A stretch of DNA of 64,000 bases from Larus michahellis (lineage: Eukaryota; Chordata; Aves; Charadriiformes; Laridae). The notes below the pieces were generated by a model. It ran no database searches and was not told the origin of the DNA. It was given only the letters and a program-made list of their open reading frames with translations. The translations under genes were made by a program, and so were the position numbers. The stretch lies in contig NC_133896.1 in NCBI RefSeq assembly GCF_964199755.1, positions 103,446,301 through 103,510,300 on the forward strand, read 5' to 3'. Positions 24,676 through 37,489 of the stretch are shown one piece after another. Position 1 is the stretch's first letter; each line of letters opens with the position of its first letter.

Positions 24676-25643
24676 AACAGTGTAAGAGACGGCCTGTAAA
24701 TTCCCTGATGAGGGGGAGAAGCCCCTCCAAGCCTTCAATGGAATGCCTCAAACACTCGCAAGGAAATAAATAGTGCAGGCCTGGCGTGCAAAGAACTGAT
24801 AAGGCTCACAGGTGCTGGAAAAGCAGTGGGAGGTCTCTCTTGTGAAGACAGATAGTTCTGCCACTGGTGTGGTAAGCTTGCTAGTTCTCAGTTCTCAAGG
24901 CCATTTTGTCCGATGAGTGACCTTTGCTTCGTTATCCGCAAAATGCATATGAAAGCGCACACCCTGCACATGCTAACGAATATTATAGAGATGCTAAACA
25001 CATATGACTATGGCATTCGTCTCTCCACCCAACTCATGCTACATGTCACCTGGGAGACGGGAGTAACCTGAGAAGAGGCTGTCCTCAGCAAGGGGGGTGG
25101 ACCATGCTAGTTCAGCAATCAAAAAAGGGGAAAATAAGTGCCCCTAGGGGGGAACAAAGAAGTAGATCGTGCCTGGGAAGATTTTTCCCAAGAAGGAAGG
25201 CCATACCTGGGAAGATTTTTGCAAGAAAGGAGGAGATTATGCCTGGGAAGATCACCTGAAAAAGACGCTGGAACCAGGACTGGTGATCTCTTTACCTCTG
25301 TCTTTTTCTCTGTCTTTTCCTTTCTCTGTTCCTCAATTTCTCTTTTCTCTTAGAGTTGTTAAGTAACACCTAGAGTTGTTAAGTACGACCTTAAGTACTG
25401 CTTGCGGTAAGTTGTATACCTGTTGTTAAGTAACACAATGCATACCTCACCACTTGCCATAATTTGTCATATGCCTAACTAATTATCGTGGACTTGTTAA
25501 GACCTGTATTAATCATTTTGGGAAAATAATAAATGCTTGTATAGGGACCTTGAGATTTATCTCACCTTAGCCCGTGCCGTGGGGGATTTACGAATCTGAA
25601 GTCACTGACCCCTTCTCTTTCCTGAGTAGGACGTGACAAACAG
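24676..25643 (+). mobile_element. Solo LTR with 5-bp target-site duplication
   Basis: The LTR spans 24681-25638 (958 bp). It starts TGTAAGAG and ends GTGACA, so the ends have the TGT...ACA inverted form. It is flanked by AACAG at 24676-24680 and AACAG at 25639-25643, a perfect 5-bp target duplication. An AATAATAAA near 25526 is a suitable poly(A) signal for plus-strand orientation. No gag, pol or env lies next to it, so it is a solo LTR left by recombination between two LTRs. The U3 part holds three tandem copies of an approximately 38-bp unit. The retrovirus family was not identified; a 5-bp duplication is seen with several vertebrate groups. Confidence 0.85.
25166..25258 (+). repeat. Threefold direct repeat inside the solo LTR
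   Basis: The core CCTGGGAAGAT occurs three times, starting near 25170, 25207 and 25242, each followed by T- or A-rich sequence and an AAGAAGGA-like or similar stretch. Spacing is about 35-38 bases. Repeats like this in an LTR U3 region commonly act as enhancers. The function here is inferred only from position. Confidence 0.7.
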
Positions 25644-27504
25644 TTACTCAGCATGGCCTTGTTTAACGCCCGAGGCTGAGGTTTTTGACGCAGTCTCCCA
25701 GTTGTGTTTCCTGTGAAGTGCTTTTTGGGACTGTGAAGAGTTAATTTTTTTGTTCCACTGGCCTTAGTTGTTCTGGTTCACATGAGAGCTGGACTCTGAG
25801 TCTTCAGATACATTTCTGTTAGTGCTGTTAGGCCGGATTTGGGTGATAAACTTTAATCTGATGTTGGATTTGGGAAAGAAAAAACTCTCTTCTATGGGAT
25901 AAATGCCATGTCTAGACAATTGATATAAAGAGCCTGGTTATGCCTTTATTTTTTGGCATGTAAGCAGCACTCCTATCTATGGAAAAATCTTTCCATTCCC
26001 ATAGGAGTAGGAACTGTCTTTGCTAGCTAACCCAGATATTTTACCTCTCCCATCTGACACAGCTTTGCATGCGAATCTAGCCAACGTGAAGAACCTGGGG
26101 GTACAATTAGCCCTAGAAAGCGATATGGGCACCCCGGTGTCTAGAAAAATTGCTATGCTAAAAGCGGGGAAGACAGAGCCATTGTGAAAGGTTGGACACG
26201 GAAACCTCAAATGGTGTAAGCAGCTAACTGGACTGACTAGAACAGATTTCTAGTTTCCCAGAAGCACTCCTCAGGACATTTTTCCCTTGTGTTTAAAGTG
26301 ACATTTCTGCTGCAAAGTCTTCCTTTCTCAAGCTTTTCTATATTAGCTGAAATGTTGGTATTTTAACATATGAGGGGAGATATTCCCAGAAAATGCACAA
26401 TTGTTTCTTCTGGTCTTTATGACGGTTTTATAAGTCTGAAAATTTGAGGGGATAAGTGGCAAACAATAGGCATGAATTTGTTTGCTATCAGTCAGCCTCG
26501 TTTGTATTATGTGGGTAACACAAGAAATTATTCAACACAAGTTGAAAATCCTCTGGTCAGTGGATTTACACCACTCCTGGGTTAGGACAAGCAGACTTAA
26601 TTTAACACCCTTGCTTTGTTTGCTTGCATTGTGTACAGAATGGCTGTTTTAACAGTGTATGTATAATCCGTTCCATTACAGAGTGGGGTTTGGCAGGTAC
26701 AGTTTTCATAGAGTTATGTGTTTCGTAAGTGTAACAGATTGTATTGGTACGCATTTGTTAGCCTTTCCTGCTGAAATCTTTGGGAGAGAGGTTTGATCTG
26801 TGTTTAGAATTTACAGGCATTGAGATCGTTTTGAGCAAATAATTAGCTTGGGGCTGTTTCTCAACGAGGAAATGCCCCTGGATGAGCACATAGGAGAAGT
26901 GGGGCTGTTGATACAGCCCTGTTCCAAAACACTGTCTGTCTTACTTCAGACACAGTATGATTTAGATGTTTACAAATCATTCTTCTCTGCTGGCATATAC
27001 ATATATGGTGTATTCCATTTTAAAAATAAAGACTTTTTATTTATCTTGTCACAGTGGAAATAATGTTAAGACAAAAAAGAAAATATTACTTCACCATCCT
27101 TACTGCCAGAAGTTTTGCTTCCAAAAATAGACTAAATATAAACAATTGCTTTTTTTGCCTTTCCCACTGAAATGGTGCGAGGTACCTTCAGTAGAATAAA
27201 TAAACATTTTGTGAGAGAAATATTTCAAGGTTTAAGAATTCTTTAACTTGAGGTGTTCCATAATGTTTTATTTTGCTTATTTTACCTTTATAAATTACTA
27301 TGAAAATGTTTTATGTTAAGAAATAGAGGGTTTGTGAACAACATTAAATCATGTAAAATTCTACATCTTCTGACTCTGATTTGCTGCTCTGGTTGAAGGT
27401 AAGCGCCTACAGCAGAGGCGAAAAAAGAGAGCAGTGATTAGGATGTACAAGAAATCAAATAAATTGTGCTGAGGCTTTAGGTGGAGGTTGGGGTTTCTTT
27501 ATAG
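25644..27504. other. Intergenic, no gene recognised
   Basis: AT-rich sequence with several AATAAA hexamers between about 27020 and 27220. No exon, domain or repeat family was recognised. Confidence 0.5.
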
Positions 27505-27912
27505 AATGAATCATAGAACCATAGAATGCTTTAGGTTGGAAGAGACCTTAAAGATCATCTAGTTCCAACCTGCCTGCCCTGGGCAGGGACACCTCCCACT
27601 AGACGAGGCTGCTCAAAGCCTCATCCAGCCTGGCCTTGAACACTTCCAGGCATGGAGCATCCACAGCTTCTCTGGGCAACCTGTTCCAGTGCCTCACCAC
27701 CCTCACAGTAAAGCATTTCTTCCCACTTTCAGTTTAAAACCGTTACCTCTTGTCCTATCACTGCATCCCCTGATAAAGAGTTTTCTCTTCTCCAGACTGA
27801 ACAGCCCCAACTCTCTCAGCCTGTCCTAATAGGCGAGGTGCTCTAGCTCTCTGATCATCTTTGTGGCCCTCCTCTGGACCCGTTCCAACAGCTCCATGTC
27901 CTTCCTGTGCTA
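27505..27912 (-). mobile_element. CR1 LINE 3' fragment, antisense
   Basis: It begins AATCATAGAACCATAGAATG, the reverse complement of the CR1 3' tail with its 8-bp-type repeat, and continues through the conserved 3' CR1 region read on the minus strand up to about 27912. It is 5' truncated to about 400 bp. It is less diverged than the CR1 remnant in the CD200 3'UTR. Confidence 0.93.
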
Positions 27913-30689
27913 AGAATGAATGAATCTCCTTTCTCAGTGGCATTTCCAAACCAGTAACTATTTGGAAATAGAATCGCTTCAGTTTCTCTTAGCTTACGTG
28001 AAGAGGAATTGTCTTAAAGAAAGAGCTGAGAACAACCTCCACACGCTGCTGTGTGGCACAGGAGCAGTTGTACTGTAGTAGTTGCTTATTGGGGGTCCTT
28101 TAAGATGGTCCCAGGTCATGCAGATGTGTCTTCAACTGGGTCCAAATACTTGGCTGCTTAGAGAAGTCAAGTTCCAGATGTGCCTTTTGGGGGTTTGAGC
28201 CTTCTGTTTTTTTCAACTTGGGCAGCATGTGTCTTTAGAAAGGCAGTGACTGGTTCAAGTTAGCATTTGGGAAGAAGGAGGGAAGCCCTCTTTTGCTTGG
28301 AAGTAACTGCATCTGTTCTAGAAAAAGAAAGCGCCAGCCTGAAAGTTGTTATGCAGAAGAAGAGTTCCAGTGACAAGCCCAGGATCTGCCTCTCTTAAAG
28401 AAAGCACTACAAGGAACTGAGAGGAGACAAGGAGCTGCTAGAAGGTACTGTGCAAATCTCATGCAGTGCACAAAAAAAATGGAGCTGTCTGAAGTCAAAC
28501 CTGGAAGCACAGGCCTGCCTACAAGGACGCCATGAAGGGGGAACAAGATGTATGCAGGCCCTTTATTTCTGTCTGTCACCTCAGTTTTCTCTTTCTAGAA
28601 GGTGAAGACGCCTTGTTTAGATGCTAACCTAAACCTACATTTTTAGTTTAAAAGTCATTCTTTTTTTCAGTGTGCAGCGAGTCCAGGTTGCCCAGGATAT
28701 CTTGTCTTCCAGGAGGAAAATGTCTGATTTTGATACATATCAGAGATTTTAATCTTTCCTAGCAGGCGGCAGGGAAATCGTCAGTCCACTGATTCTTCTG
28801 AGAGGAAAAAAATTTAATGTAGAAGATGCAATACCAGAAGTACTGTCAGTCTCCCTATAAAAGAGGAAGACGTGACGTAACTCAGGTGTGTAAACCCAGT
28901 GGGTTTAGGCTAGAAAAAAACTTTGGGTTTCAATGTGGAGATCTAGCTCATCTTTCTCATCGTATTTGTGCTATATATAATTAAATCAATGTAGTGCAGA
29001 AAAGAAAAACTACTAGGAACGACACTTCTCTGTCCTAACTTGGAAGAAAAATTGTTTTGTCCCACAGGGGTAGGAATAAAAATTTGTGACTGAAGCCTAA
29101 TTATGAGTGTGCATTTTCTTTCTGCTCCATAATCTCCAGAGAACGAGCTGCCAGCAGCCCCTCGACTTTCCCACGTCCTGGGAAAGTTCAGACTACTTTC
29201 TTCACAGCATGTCTTTTTCCCTTCCCAAGCAGTTGCACAGGAAGAGGTGAGACCCGCCAGCTTGCCTTGCTGCCTGTGAGCAACGCTGTTGATCTAATGA
29301 CCTAGTCCAGAGGGGGAGGGGGAGGGTGGCTGAACTCTCCTAGTCTTGTAGCAAAACTTTCTAAATGGTTAACTCCCATCCTCTGTTTTTTCCTAAAGGT
29401 TTCTGGTGGCTACCACTAACTTCCTACAAGCAGAGGCCTGCGGAAGGGAGGATGAGAGATGTACGTGTGGGGGCCAGTTGGTTGCTGAGCTATTTTCTTA
29501 TTTTTCTAGCCTTCACTGCTTAAAGCCAGGGAGCGTGTCTGAAAATTGCCAGGGAGGAACAGAATGTGCAGCTGAGCGTTTTAGCTCAGTGACTAGGAGG
29601 GGAAGGGGAGTGAGAGCCACAGCGAGTTGCTGATATAGGTAGGATAGGAACGTGTATGGTGACCTTAATGGTGCAGGTTCAGGAACAGGTTTTCTCTGTC
29701 TTCCCCATCTTGTACCTCCTCTGTTCTTGTGTCTTAACTTTTCTCACTACCCACGTGTTCTTTTTTTTTTTTTTTTCCAGCTCATATTTTGTTTGCCCTT
29801 TTGGCTGCTCACTCGCCATTGCCTTCGTAACCTGTCATGCCCAAAGGTTATACATAGTGCAGTGGAAACAACTGAATGATGGATATTTTGGCTCCCAGTT
29901 GACTGCATACGTTTTGGCAGTACTGCTGGGATGCCCATAGATCCTTATGGGCAGATTTCATACTGGTGTGGTTGTGAATGGAAAGGTTTGCTTTGGGCTG
30001 AAGAAGGATGTAGAGACACAGGTCAAAGGAAGGCCTGATACCATTTCTTTTCAGCCATGGAAAAACACGCTGTGAGGGTGTGGTTAGTCCAGTATGTCCC
30101 ATCGATTTTGCTAAGTTATCAGTCCATCTTTTAGGTGAGGATTTATTGGAAAAAAACCTAAAAGGGTCAAAAAATATTTTTACAATTTAAAGGTTCAAAA
30201 GTGTGCGAGAGTCCCATTTTTCCAGAACCTGCTACGGTAAACATGATGAAAAGATAATTATAAAGGAAACTAGAGCAGACTGTGTACGTCCTGGTATTTC
30301 ACTGGTGACTTTTATCTGAGTGACTCACGCCCCATCAGAGAAAAAAACATGGCACTACTTATTCTTTCCGCTGTTAGTATCTTAAAGTACTCTCCTTCCA
30401 GATCTGAGAAGCCCTGATTAAATGGCATAAACTGTAACTTTCCTTGTTATTTTTTCCAGTGCTTTTTTTTTTTTTGTTACATGTATGTGTTTTGTCATAG
30501 GAAACATTTTGTGCCGGTACTCATTGAGGTTCATTCTGGGAAATATTTAATTATAGAAAACCAATTAATTTTCAGAAAAATAATGGAAATATTTTCAGAG
30601 AGCTAGTATAGTATCACATTCTGCTTTTGCTTATGTAAATGCAGCTATGCTGAAGTCCTGAAGCAGCAGTGAGGCAGTGTACACTCCTT
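27913..30689. other. Intergenic, no gene recognised
   Basis: Non-coding sequence containing a 16-base T run near 29761. Open frames around 29400-29940 lack domains. No RNA gene was seen. Confidence 0.5.
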
Positions 30690-32838
30690 ACATAAAATAC
30701 CTGCACAGACGTAGGCTGAGATATTATTAGACTTGTGGAAAGCCCTTTGAAGGGTAGGTTTGACAGCACGTCTGCTTTTGAGGTCTTAGGGGTCCATGAG
30801 TGATGGTCAGTCTTTAAGAACCACCTTTTAGAAACACAGGAGCAGGCAATTCCACTGTGTCGTAAGTCAAGCAAGCAGAGCAGGAGAGCAGCTGGGCTGA
30901 AGAGGGAACTCCTCATGGAGCTCAAGAGGAAAAAGAAATTGTACAATCTCTGGAAGCAAGGTCAGACTTCACAGGAAGATTACAGAGCTGTGGTTCACAT
31001 AAGTAGGGACAAGACATGTAAAGCCAAAGCTGAACTAGAGTTGAAACTGGCCAGTGTTGCATCAGACAACAAGAAGGGCTCTTTTAAGTACATTACTAGA
31101 AACAGGAGGTCTAAGGAAAATGTTAGAGCACTACTTGTTGGAGGTGGTCAGCTGGCAAATAAGGATGAAGAAAAAGTGGAGGTAGTCAATGCTTTTTTTG
31201 CCTCAGTCTCTAATAATACTGCTAGACTTTGGGTTGCCTAGTCCTCTGATTCGGAAGACCCTGACTGCGGGAACAGAGACTTTCTATTTGTGGACACCGA
31301 AATTGTAAGAGATCAGTTGAATGCTCATAAGTCCATGTGACCTGATGGGATTCATCCCACAGTACTGAAGGAGCTAGCAGATGTTGCAGCAGGATCCCTC
31401 TCAATCATCTACCAAAGGTCTTGAGCATCTGGGAAGGTCCCTGCTGATTGGAAGCTACCCCGCATTATTCCAATTTACAAGAAGGGAGTGAAGGAAGACC
31501 CAGGAAACTACAGACCTGTTGGTCTAACCTCAGTACCTGGAAAAATTATGGAGAAGACCATACTGGGTACTACTGAAAGGCATTTTAAGAATAATGCAAT
31601 CATCAGGCACAGACAACATGGGTTCACAAGGGGAAAGTCCTGCTGAACTAATTTGATGTCCTTCTATGATAAGGTGACCTGCCTAGTGGTTGAAGGGAAG
31701 GCAATGGATGTAGTTTTTTCTGGATTTTAGTAAGGTCCTAATTTGATACTGTCCCTCATAGCACCCTTTCGGACAAGCTCTTCAACTGTGAGATGAGCAG
31801 GTACAGGGTGCACTTGGTGAAGATCTGTCTGAACAGCAGGGCTCAAAGGGTTGTAGCAAATCGGGCTACATCTGGCTGGTGACCAGTCACCAGTGGTGGT
31901 CCTCAGGGCTCAATTCTAGGGCCAGTTCTGCTTAATATATTTATGAATGATCTAGATGCAGGAGTTGAATGCACAATTAGCGAGTTTGCTGATGGTACCA
32001 AACTGGGAGGTGCTGTTGACTCTCTCAAGGCATGAGAGGTCTTGCAGAGGGATCGAGGTAGATTGGAGCATTGAGCAATGATTAATGGGATGAAATTAAC
32101 AAGTCTAAATGCCAGATTCTGCACCTGGGATGGAGTAACACTGGACACAAGTATATTAGGAGAGGAGTGGCTGGAAAGCAGCACTGCAGAAAGGGATCTG
32201 TTGGTCAACAGCAGGCTCAATATGAGTCAGCAATGTGCCCTGCCAGCCAAGAGGGCAAACCACATCCTGGGGTGCATCAAACACAGCCCATCGAAAGAGG
32301 TAATTATCCCACTGTATATAGTGTTGGTGCTGCAGTACTGTGTGCAGTTCTGGGCCCTGCCATTTAAGAAGGTTGTTCAGGTACTTGAATACATTCAGAG
32401 GAGGGCAACAAAGCTGGTGGAAGATCCAGAAGGAATGCCCTATGAGGACCAGCTAAGGACTTTGGACTTGTCCAGTTTGGAGAAAAGGAGGCTGAGGGGT
32501 GACCTCATTGCTCTCTCCAGCTTCCTGAGGAGGGGAGGTGGAGAGGGAGGTGCTGAGCTCTTCTCAGTAGTATCCAGTGATAGGATGTGTGGCAATGGTT
32601 CAAAGCTGCCCCAGGAGAGGCTTAGACTGGACATTAGGAAGCATTTTTTTACCAAGAGAGTGGTCAAACACTGGAACAGGCTTCCTTAAAGAGGTGGTTG
32701 ATGCCCCATCCCTGTCAGTGTTTAAGAGGCATTTGGACAATGCCTTTAATAACATGCTTTAACTTTTGGTCAATCCTGAAATGGTCAGGAAGGTAGATCC
32801 CTTCCAACTGAACTATTCAGTTCTATTCTATTCTTTTC
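30690..32838 (+). mobile_element. CR1 LINE, about 2.1 kb, decayed
   Basis: Plus-strand CR1 covering the end of the endonuclease region and the reverse transcriptase to the 3' end. Readable blocks are a KKKLYNLWKQGQTSQEDYR segment near 30930, the NYRPV block near 31510, the FADG form of the RT catalytic box near 31990, a long C-terminal frame at 32078-32689 and the KHWNRLP segment. It ends in ATTCTATTCT-type repeats near 32816-32838. Several frameshifts and stops, and the FADG change at the catalytic box, make it non-functional. Confidence 0.93.
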
Positions 32839-35361
32839 TAGCCGGGAAGTTAGTCTACATCCATATTCCCAAAGGAGGAGAACATCTAATTTTGGCAGTT
32901 GCATTCAATTCTCCTTCAGTAAAAATGACAGCCTGCATAAATATCAGGCTGATATTATTTAACTGATATTCCAGGAAGGACTGTCAAATTGATGGATTAC
33001 AGGAAACTCCAGAGAAAGTCTGCATTTAAGTAGGTCCCAAAGAGGAGACAGATCCATGAATCCCAGTGTTTTGCCAAAGTTAGCTACAGGACTGCACCTG
33101 TCTCTAAAACTGGTAACTGTTTTTCTCTTACTTATTATTGTCACCAAATATTTATTTAGACAAAATATAAACTTATTTCTTTTTACATAGCTGGCAAACC
33201 GGCAGCCTTCAGTTTCCAGGAATAGTAATTGTTCAAAATTACTTGCATGGAGTTTGTTTACTGTACTACTGACTTACTGCTGAAGCTGGAAGTTGGGAAA
33301 TTAATCTAATGCATGGGAGGGAAAAGTGTGAAAAGGTTAACTCATTTTAAGTTATGGGATTCATATATATAACTCATCTTAAGTTACGGGATTCATATAT
33401 AATCTTGGTTTCTGTTTAAAATGAATCTAAATTTGAACATACACTTAAGTTACAAGCCCCAAGCAGCACAGAACATTTACAGCCATTACACAATCACTTG
33501 GCAAACCGTGGAAATGTTTAAGAACCTTGCATGGGAAAAAATGCATGTGTGCCTACTGAGGTGGAGCACAAGCTCTTTCTGTACTTAAATGTGAAGATGT
33601 AAGACCCTTTTCTTCATCCTTGCTCCAACTCAGCTACCCAGGAGAAGAATTTTCTTGTCTGCTTGCTAGAAATATATTCACCTGAGGCACTTATTCAAGT
33701 GATGTTCTGTTGAGATTGGTGATATGTTCAGTCTTAAAGGGCCACAAAACCCATCTTTTTTGTATGGGAATGCATACTTGGGCTGCCTCATGCGAAACCT
33801 ACTACATTGACGTGATAAGAGGCCATCCAACCCTATAGAGGTCATGTCCCTAGTTAAGATGACCAGTGAAGTGTGTGAGAACCAAGCTGCAATGTTCTTC
33901 ATGAAGACAGAAAAGCCTCGCTAAAGCTAAATTTAACTTATGTATCAACACTTTCTGAACTGTCCTGCAAGACTTCATGTCCTTTTCCTGGATGAATTAT
34001 TAGAGTCCAGGAAAAATTGCTCATTTCTATTTACTTTAACATCTTCAGCAAAACCCCTCCTAGTTTGCCAGCTGGAATCATTTTAAGGACAAAAAAATGT
34101 GTAATATGGGTGGCATTTCCTGGCTGGCCTAATCTGGAGTGAAATCAGCAAGGAGATCCCCTCTACTATACCCTATTGAAAGTAGTGGGTGTTTTAAAGG
34201 CAAAACCCCCTTCTATTGTTAAAACTGTGTAAGTAGTTAGATTACCTGGGAAGGGGAGGGACTTTCTGAAAACTGTACTCAAAATGTCCAAGCCAATTCA
34301 CATTTGGCTGCAACTTACTTTCCTGGACTTGCTTGGACCAGAATTTGTCTGGTGGTGCCAGAAAATATGCAGTGAGGCCCAAAATATGGTCTGGGGAGCT
34401 GCCCTCAGGGTGCTGTTGCAAAGTAGTTCACAGGGGGCAACAGGAAAGACAGTGTTTGTCCTAAATTAATGAACCGTGATTTCGGTTACCTTATTGGCAA
34501 GACTAACAGGAATGGGCAACGAGGATCCCACTGATGAATGGATGGTAGGTAATACACAGGAAAAGGGTGTGGGAATTGCTCTTGTGTGTTGAGTGTTTGA
34601 AACTAATTGCATGAAGAATGGAAAAGAGCAAGGCATGGCAAGAGACAGCACCGTCTGCCCTTGAAATTAAAAAGTGGAAAGGAGATCCTAAAAGAAGTAC
34701 CTTACCCAGATAACAGGATGAATACTAGGAAAACCAGCATTATACCCTTATGTGAATGGAAGTTACAAAATGATAGAATGAAAGGCTTGTGTATGTAATC
34801 TTAATTTGCCCTCCTGGGGTTTGTGAATGAGCACAGTCTCAACCAACATTTTCCCCATGGGACTCTCCCGTATTCGCTGACTAGAACAAACAGCGCTCAT
34901 CTATTTTGTTTGTTCAAGATGTGGTTTTCAGTAATTTTTTCGCTGCTCTGAGTGCTTCAGAGGCCCATAGTTTCCTGTCCCCTCCTCCTCCTACCTCCTG
35001 AGGAAGAGGACATGGGCGTGTAGAGCCCTCAGGAGCTGCAGGGGTCTCTGGGGGCGGACGGTGTTGTGCATTGGCAGAGGGTTGGAAGTTGAGGGCTCAG
35101 GAAATTAGTAAAGTGCAATCAGGTTGAAAGGGCTTCCTACCTTTGTCTTCTCTTTCTTTAAGGAACGTGAATCATCATGGAGTAAGACAATGATTTTACC
35201 ATGATAAAGATGGCAAAAGATTTATTTGCCTACCATAAAAGACCTATTTGCCCTATCCTTTCAAGGTGCCATTCGTTTCTTAACCAAGGCAACCACTTCT
35301 AAACCAGCAGCTGATATGGTAACAGGCTAGCTGATTAGTTAGTACATATAAAAAAAAGCTG
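32839..35361. other. Intergenic, short tandem duplication only
   Basis: No gene recognised. A 32-bp unit is present twice head to tail at 33339-33370 and 33371-33402. A GC-rich patch lies at about 34980-35060. Confidence 0.5.
33339..33402 (+). repeat. Tandem duplication of a 32-bp unit
   Basis: Two adjacent copies of a unit starting AACTCAT and ending ATTCATATATA differ at about three positions. It looks like a simple local duplication without coding potential. Confidence 0.8.
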
Positions 35362-35896
35362 TGTAGTTGCATGGGTGGATAAGTCTGTGGATGAATGAGT
35401 ATGTCCATGGATGGATGACTCCAGGGGAAGATAGGTGGATGTAGGGTCACAGAGCAATTAACCATAACAGAAACAGATAGAGCATTTAACTACAAGATTA
35501 GAAAGTAGACAGAAAAATAAATTATAAGAATAGAAGATAGTTTGTAAGGGAGCGAGTGCCAACTCTACCTGTCTCTGGCAACCTAAAATAACCTAAGGCT
35601 AATTTTCATGGTAAAAATCGCAACCCTGGGAGGAGATCTTATATGCTAATGTTAGACTGCCTTCATGTAATGAGCTGGAATTAATTAGCACAGGTGCTGT
35701 AGTTTGTAATGTCTTGAACAATAGCAAATTCATCAATGAACCTTTTTCCTGATAAGCTAAATGTATAAAAGTCTGTTGTGCCTTGTGTAGTTGTGCTAGC
35801 TTTGCAAATGATTGCTTAGCACCCTTTTCTGCGCAGAACTGAATAAAGTTTCGAACGTGAAATCTCGACTCTGTGTGTTCCTGTTGAGGGACAACA
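35362..35896 (+). repeat. 5' LTR of the ERV
   Basis: 535 bp, TGTAGTTGC at the start and GGGACAACA at the end. It contains a TATA box TATAAAAG (35764-35771) and an AATAAA at 35842-35847 about 70 bases further on, so U3, R and U5 can be placed. The first 60 bases are rich in GGAT-type short repeats. Homology to the 3' LTR is clear over about the first 240 bases and again at the end. Confidence 0.9.
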
Positions 35897-35901
35897 TATT
35901 T

Positions 35902-35919
35902 TGGTGACCCAGCCGGGAC
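35902..35919 (+). other. Primer-binding site of the ERV
   Basis: An 18-base element beginning TGGTGACCC lies five bases after the 5' LTR, the expected place for a tRNA primer site; TGG pairs with the CCA end of a tRNA. The first nine bases agree with a tRNA-Trp-type site but the remainder does not, so the primer tRNA is left open. Confidence 0.7.
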
Positions 35920-36301
35920 TGCTGTGAAAGGCCTTGCCCAGCCCAGCTCGTCAGCATCAGTGATGGGGAGATGGAATGCCTGAGCCCAAGTGTGCACCAC
36001 TGATTTTACGGGGTGTCCACCTTCAACCCCCTGGTGGTCCAAGGTCAGCGAGTGACACAACAGTGCAACGCTCTGAGAAATTCCTGTTTGAAACCTGGGT
36101 ACAGGGAGGGACGAAACGGACGGGTGAGTAACATTTAATTGCACACATGGTTGGTCAGGAGCGGATTGTCAGTCTCACACGTGGAAGCTCTGGTACAGCA
36201 AGACTGGGGTAAATACCTGTAAGCCACCTTAAGAAACCACAAGATCATCCATGAGCAGCCCCATGTATGGTCAAGGCCAAGTGTGAGCAGCTGCTGGTAT
36301 A

Positions 36302-37180
36302 ATGGGGGTTGGGGGGGTGGGTAACCAGTCCCAAATTCTACCCTGTTCTCTGGGTTGTATCCTTAAAAATTGGTCTAAATTTGGATTCGATCCAATGACA
36401 AAAGATAAAATGAAGCAATACTGCAATCAGTGGTGGCCACAATATAGATTGGATGATGAGGAAGAGCATCCAGAAAGCTGGTCTTTTGAATTTTAATACT
36501 ATTTTACAATTGGTGTTGTTTTGTAAATGACTGGGGAAGTGGGATGAAATGTGAAATCAAAGAGGATCATGTTATGCCGTGTATTAGAACTAAAGAAAAG
36601 CAGGGTGTTCAATGTTTCAAAGCCCTATCCTATCCCAGACCTCAAGGATGTTCAATTATTAGTGCCCTCTGACCCACCACTATATAAGCCATCCATGCAT
36701 AGTTTGTTTGTAAACCAGCGGTCACCAGGACAGGGAATTAGGCCCGGTGCCCCTGCAGGGGAAAGTTGTAGTGTCTCCCTGAGTTCAGGGGTTTCAGGAA
36801 TCTCATCATCTCCCGTGAATGATTTGGCCAATTACAGATCTGGATCCCGATGATGAGACTAACCGAAAGATGGTCAGTATGTTGTTTATAGGACAGTCAT
36901 ACCCTGATGTTAGGAAGAAATTGCAGAGAACAGAGAGAACTAGGGGGATGCCGATCTCCCAGTTGATTGAAAAAGCTTATAAGGTCTATAATAACAGTGA
37001 AGAAATAAAAGAGAAAAATAACAAGGGAAGTTGAAGCTGCAAGCCTCACTTTTAGCAGCAGCAATAGCAGAGGAAAGAGAGAGAGGCCAAAGCAAGAATG
37101 GAAGTTTAGAGAATAGGGGAAGGGGATGAGGGGGGAAAGAAACAGACCCCCTCAGGCCCAACCGGTGTGCGAAATGTGAG
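36302..37180 (+). pseudogene. ERV gag remnant (matrix, capsid end, nucleocapsid)
   Basis: An ATG near 36302 opens a matrix-like frame starting MG, consistent with N-myristoylation, and ends at a stop after about 64 codons (36496). After a proline/serine-rich stretch (36551-36853) comes the C-terminal part of a capsid with an FIGQSYPDVRKKLQ-like block (36870-37034). Most of the capsid between them is deleted. The nucleocapsid zinc knuckle near 37166 keeps its first two cysteines but has Asp and Trp where the histidine and last cysteine belong. Several stops separate these parts, so no Gag can be made. Confidence 0.82.
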
Positions 37181-37183
37181 AGG

Positions 37184-37489
37184 ATGCGTGACTGGAAAAA
37201 TGAGTGGCCATTGAAAATTAGGGAATGTGACGAGAGAAAAAGAGGACATAATGACTTGATTATGCTAGGTAACTCAGATTCAGAACAATGGGGACCTGGG
37301 GATGCTATTCCAAACTCTTCAGTTGATCCCCTGGTTCCAATGAAGCTGGCAAAAGAGACAATTGATTTTCTATTAGATAGCAGCATCACACGCTCAGTGG
37401 TAACTAATTGCGAAGGACCACTTATTAAGACTAATGCCCTGATCCAGGGAATTGCAGGCCAGCAAACTCTGCAACTCTTTTTGCAATGA
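37184..37489 (+). pseudogene. ERV protease remnant, active site changed
   Basis: A 101-codon open frame in the position of a retroviral aspartic protease, between the nucleocapsid and polymerase remnants. The IDFLLDSS segment at about 37361-37384 corresponds to the protease active site. The catalytic Asp codon (37376) remains but the following residues are Ser-Ser instead of the family's Thr/Ser-Gly, so the enzyme should be inactive. Confidence 0.75.

Noticed and set aside
31903-32220. Antisense frames over the CR1 copies (also 62179-62508, 62439-62828)
   Set aside because: They are shadows of the CR1 coding strand.
35390-35440. GGAT-rich short repeats considered as a microsatellite or CRISPR-like array
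   Set aside because: They are part of both LTRs, irregular, and the genome is vertebrate.
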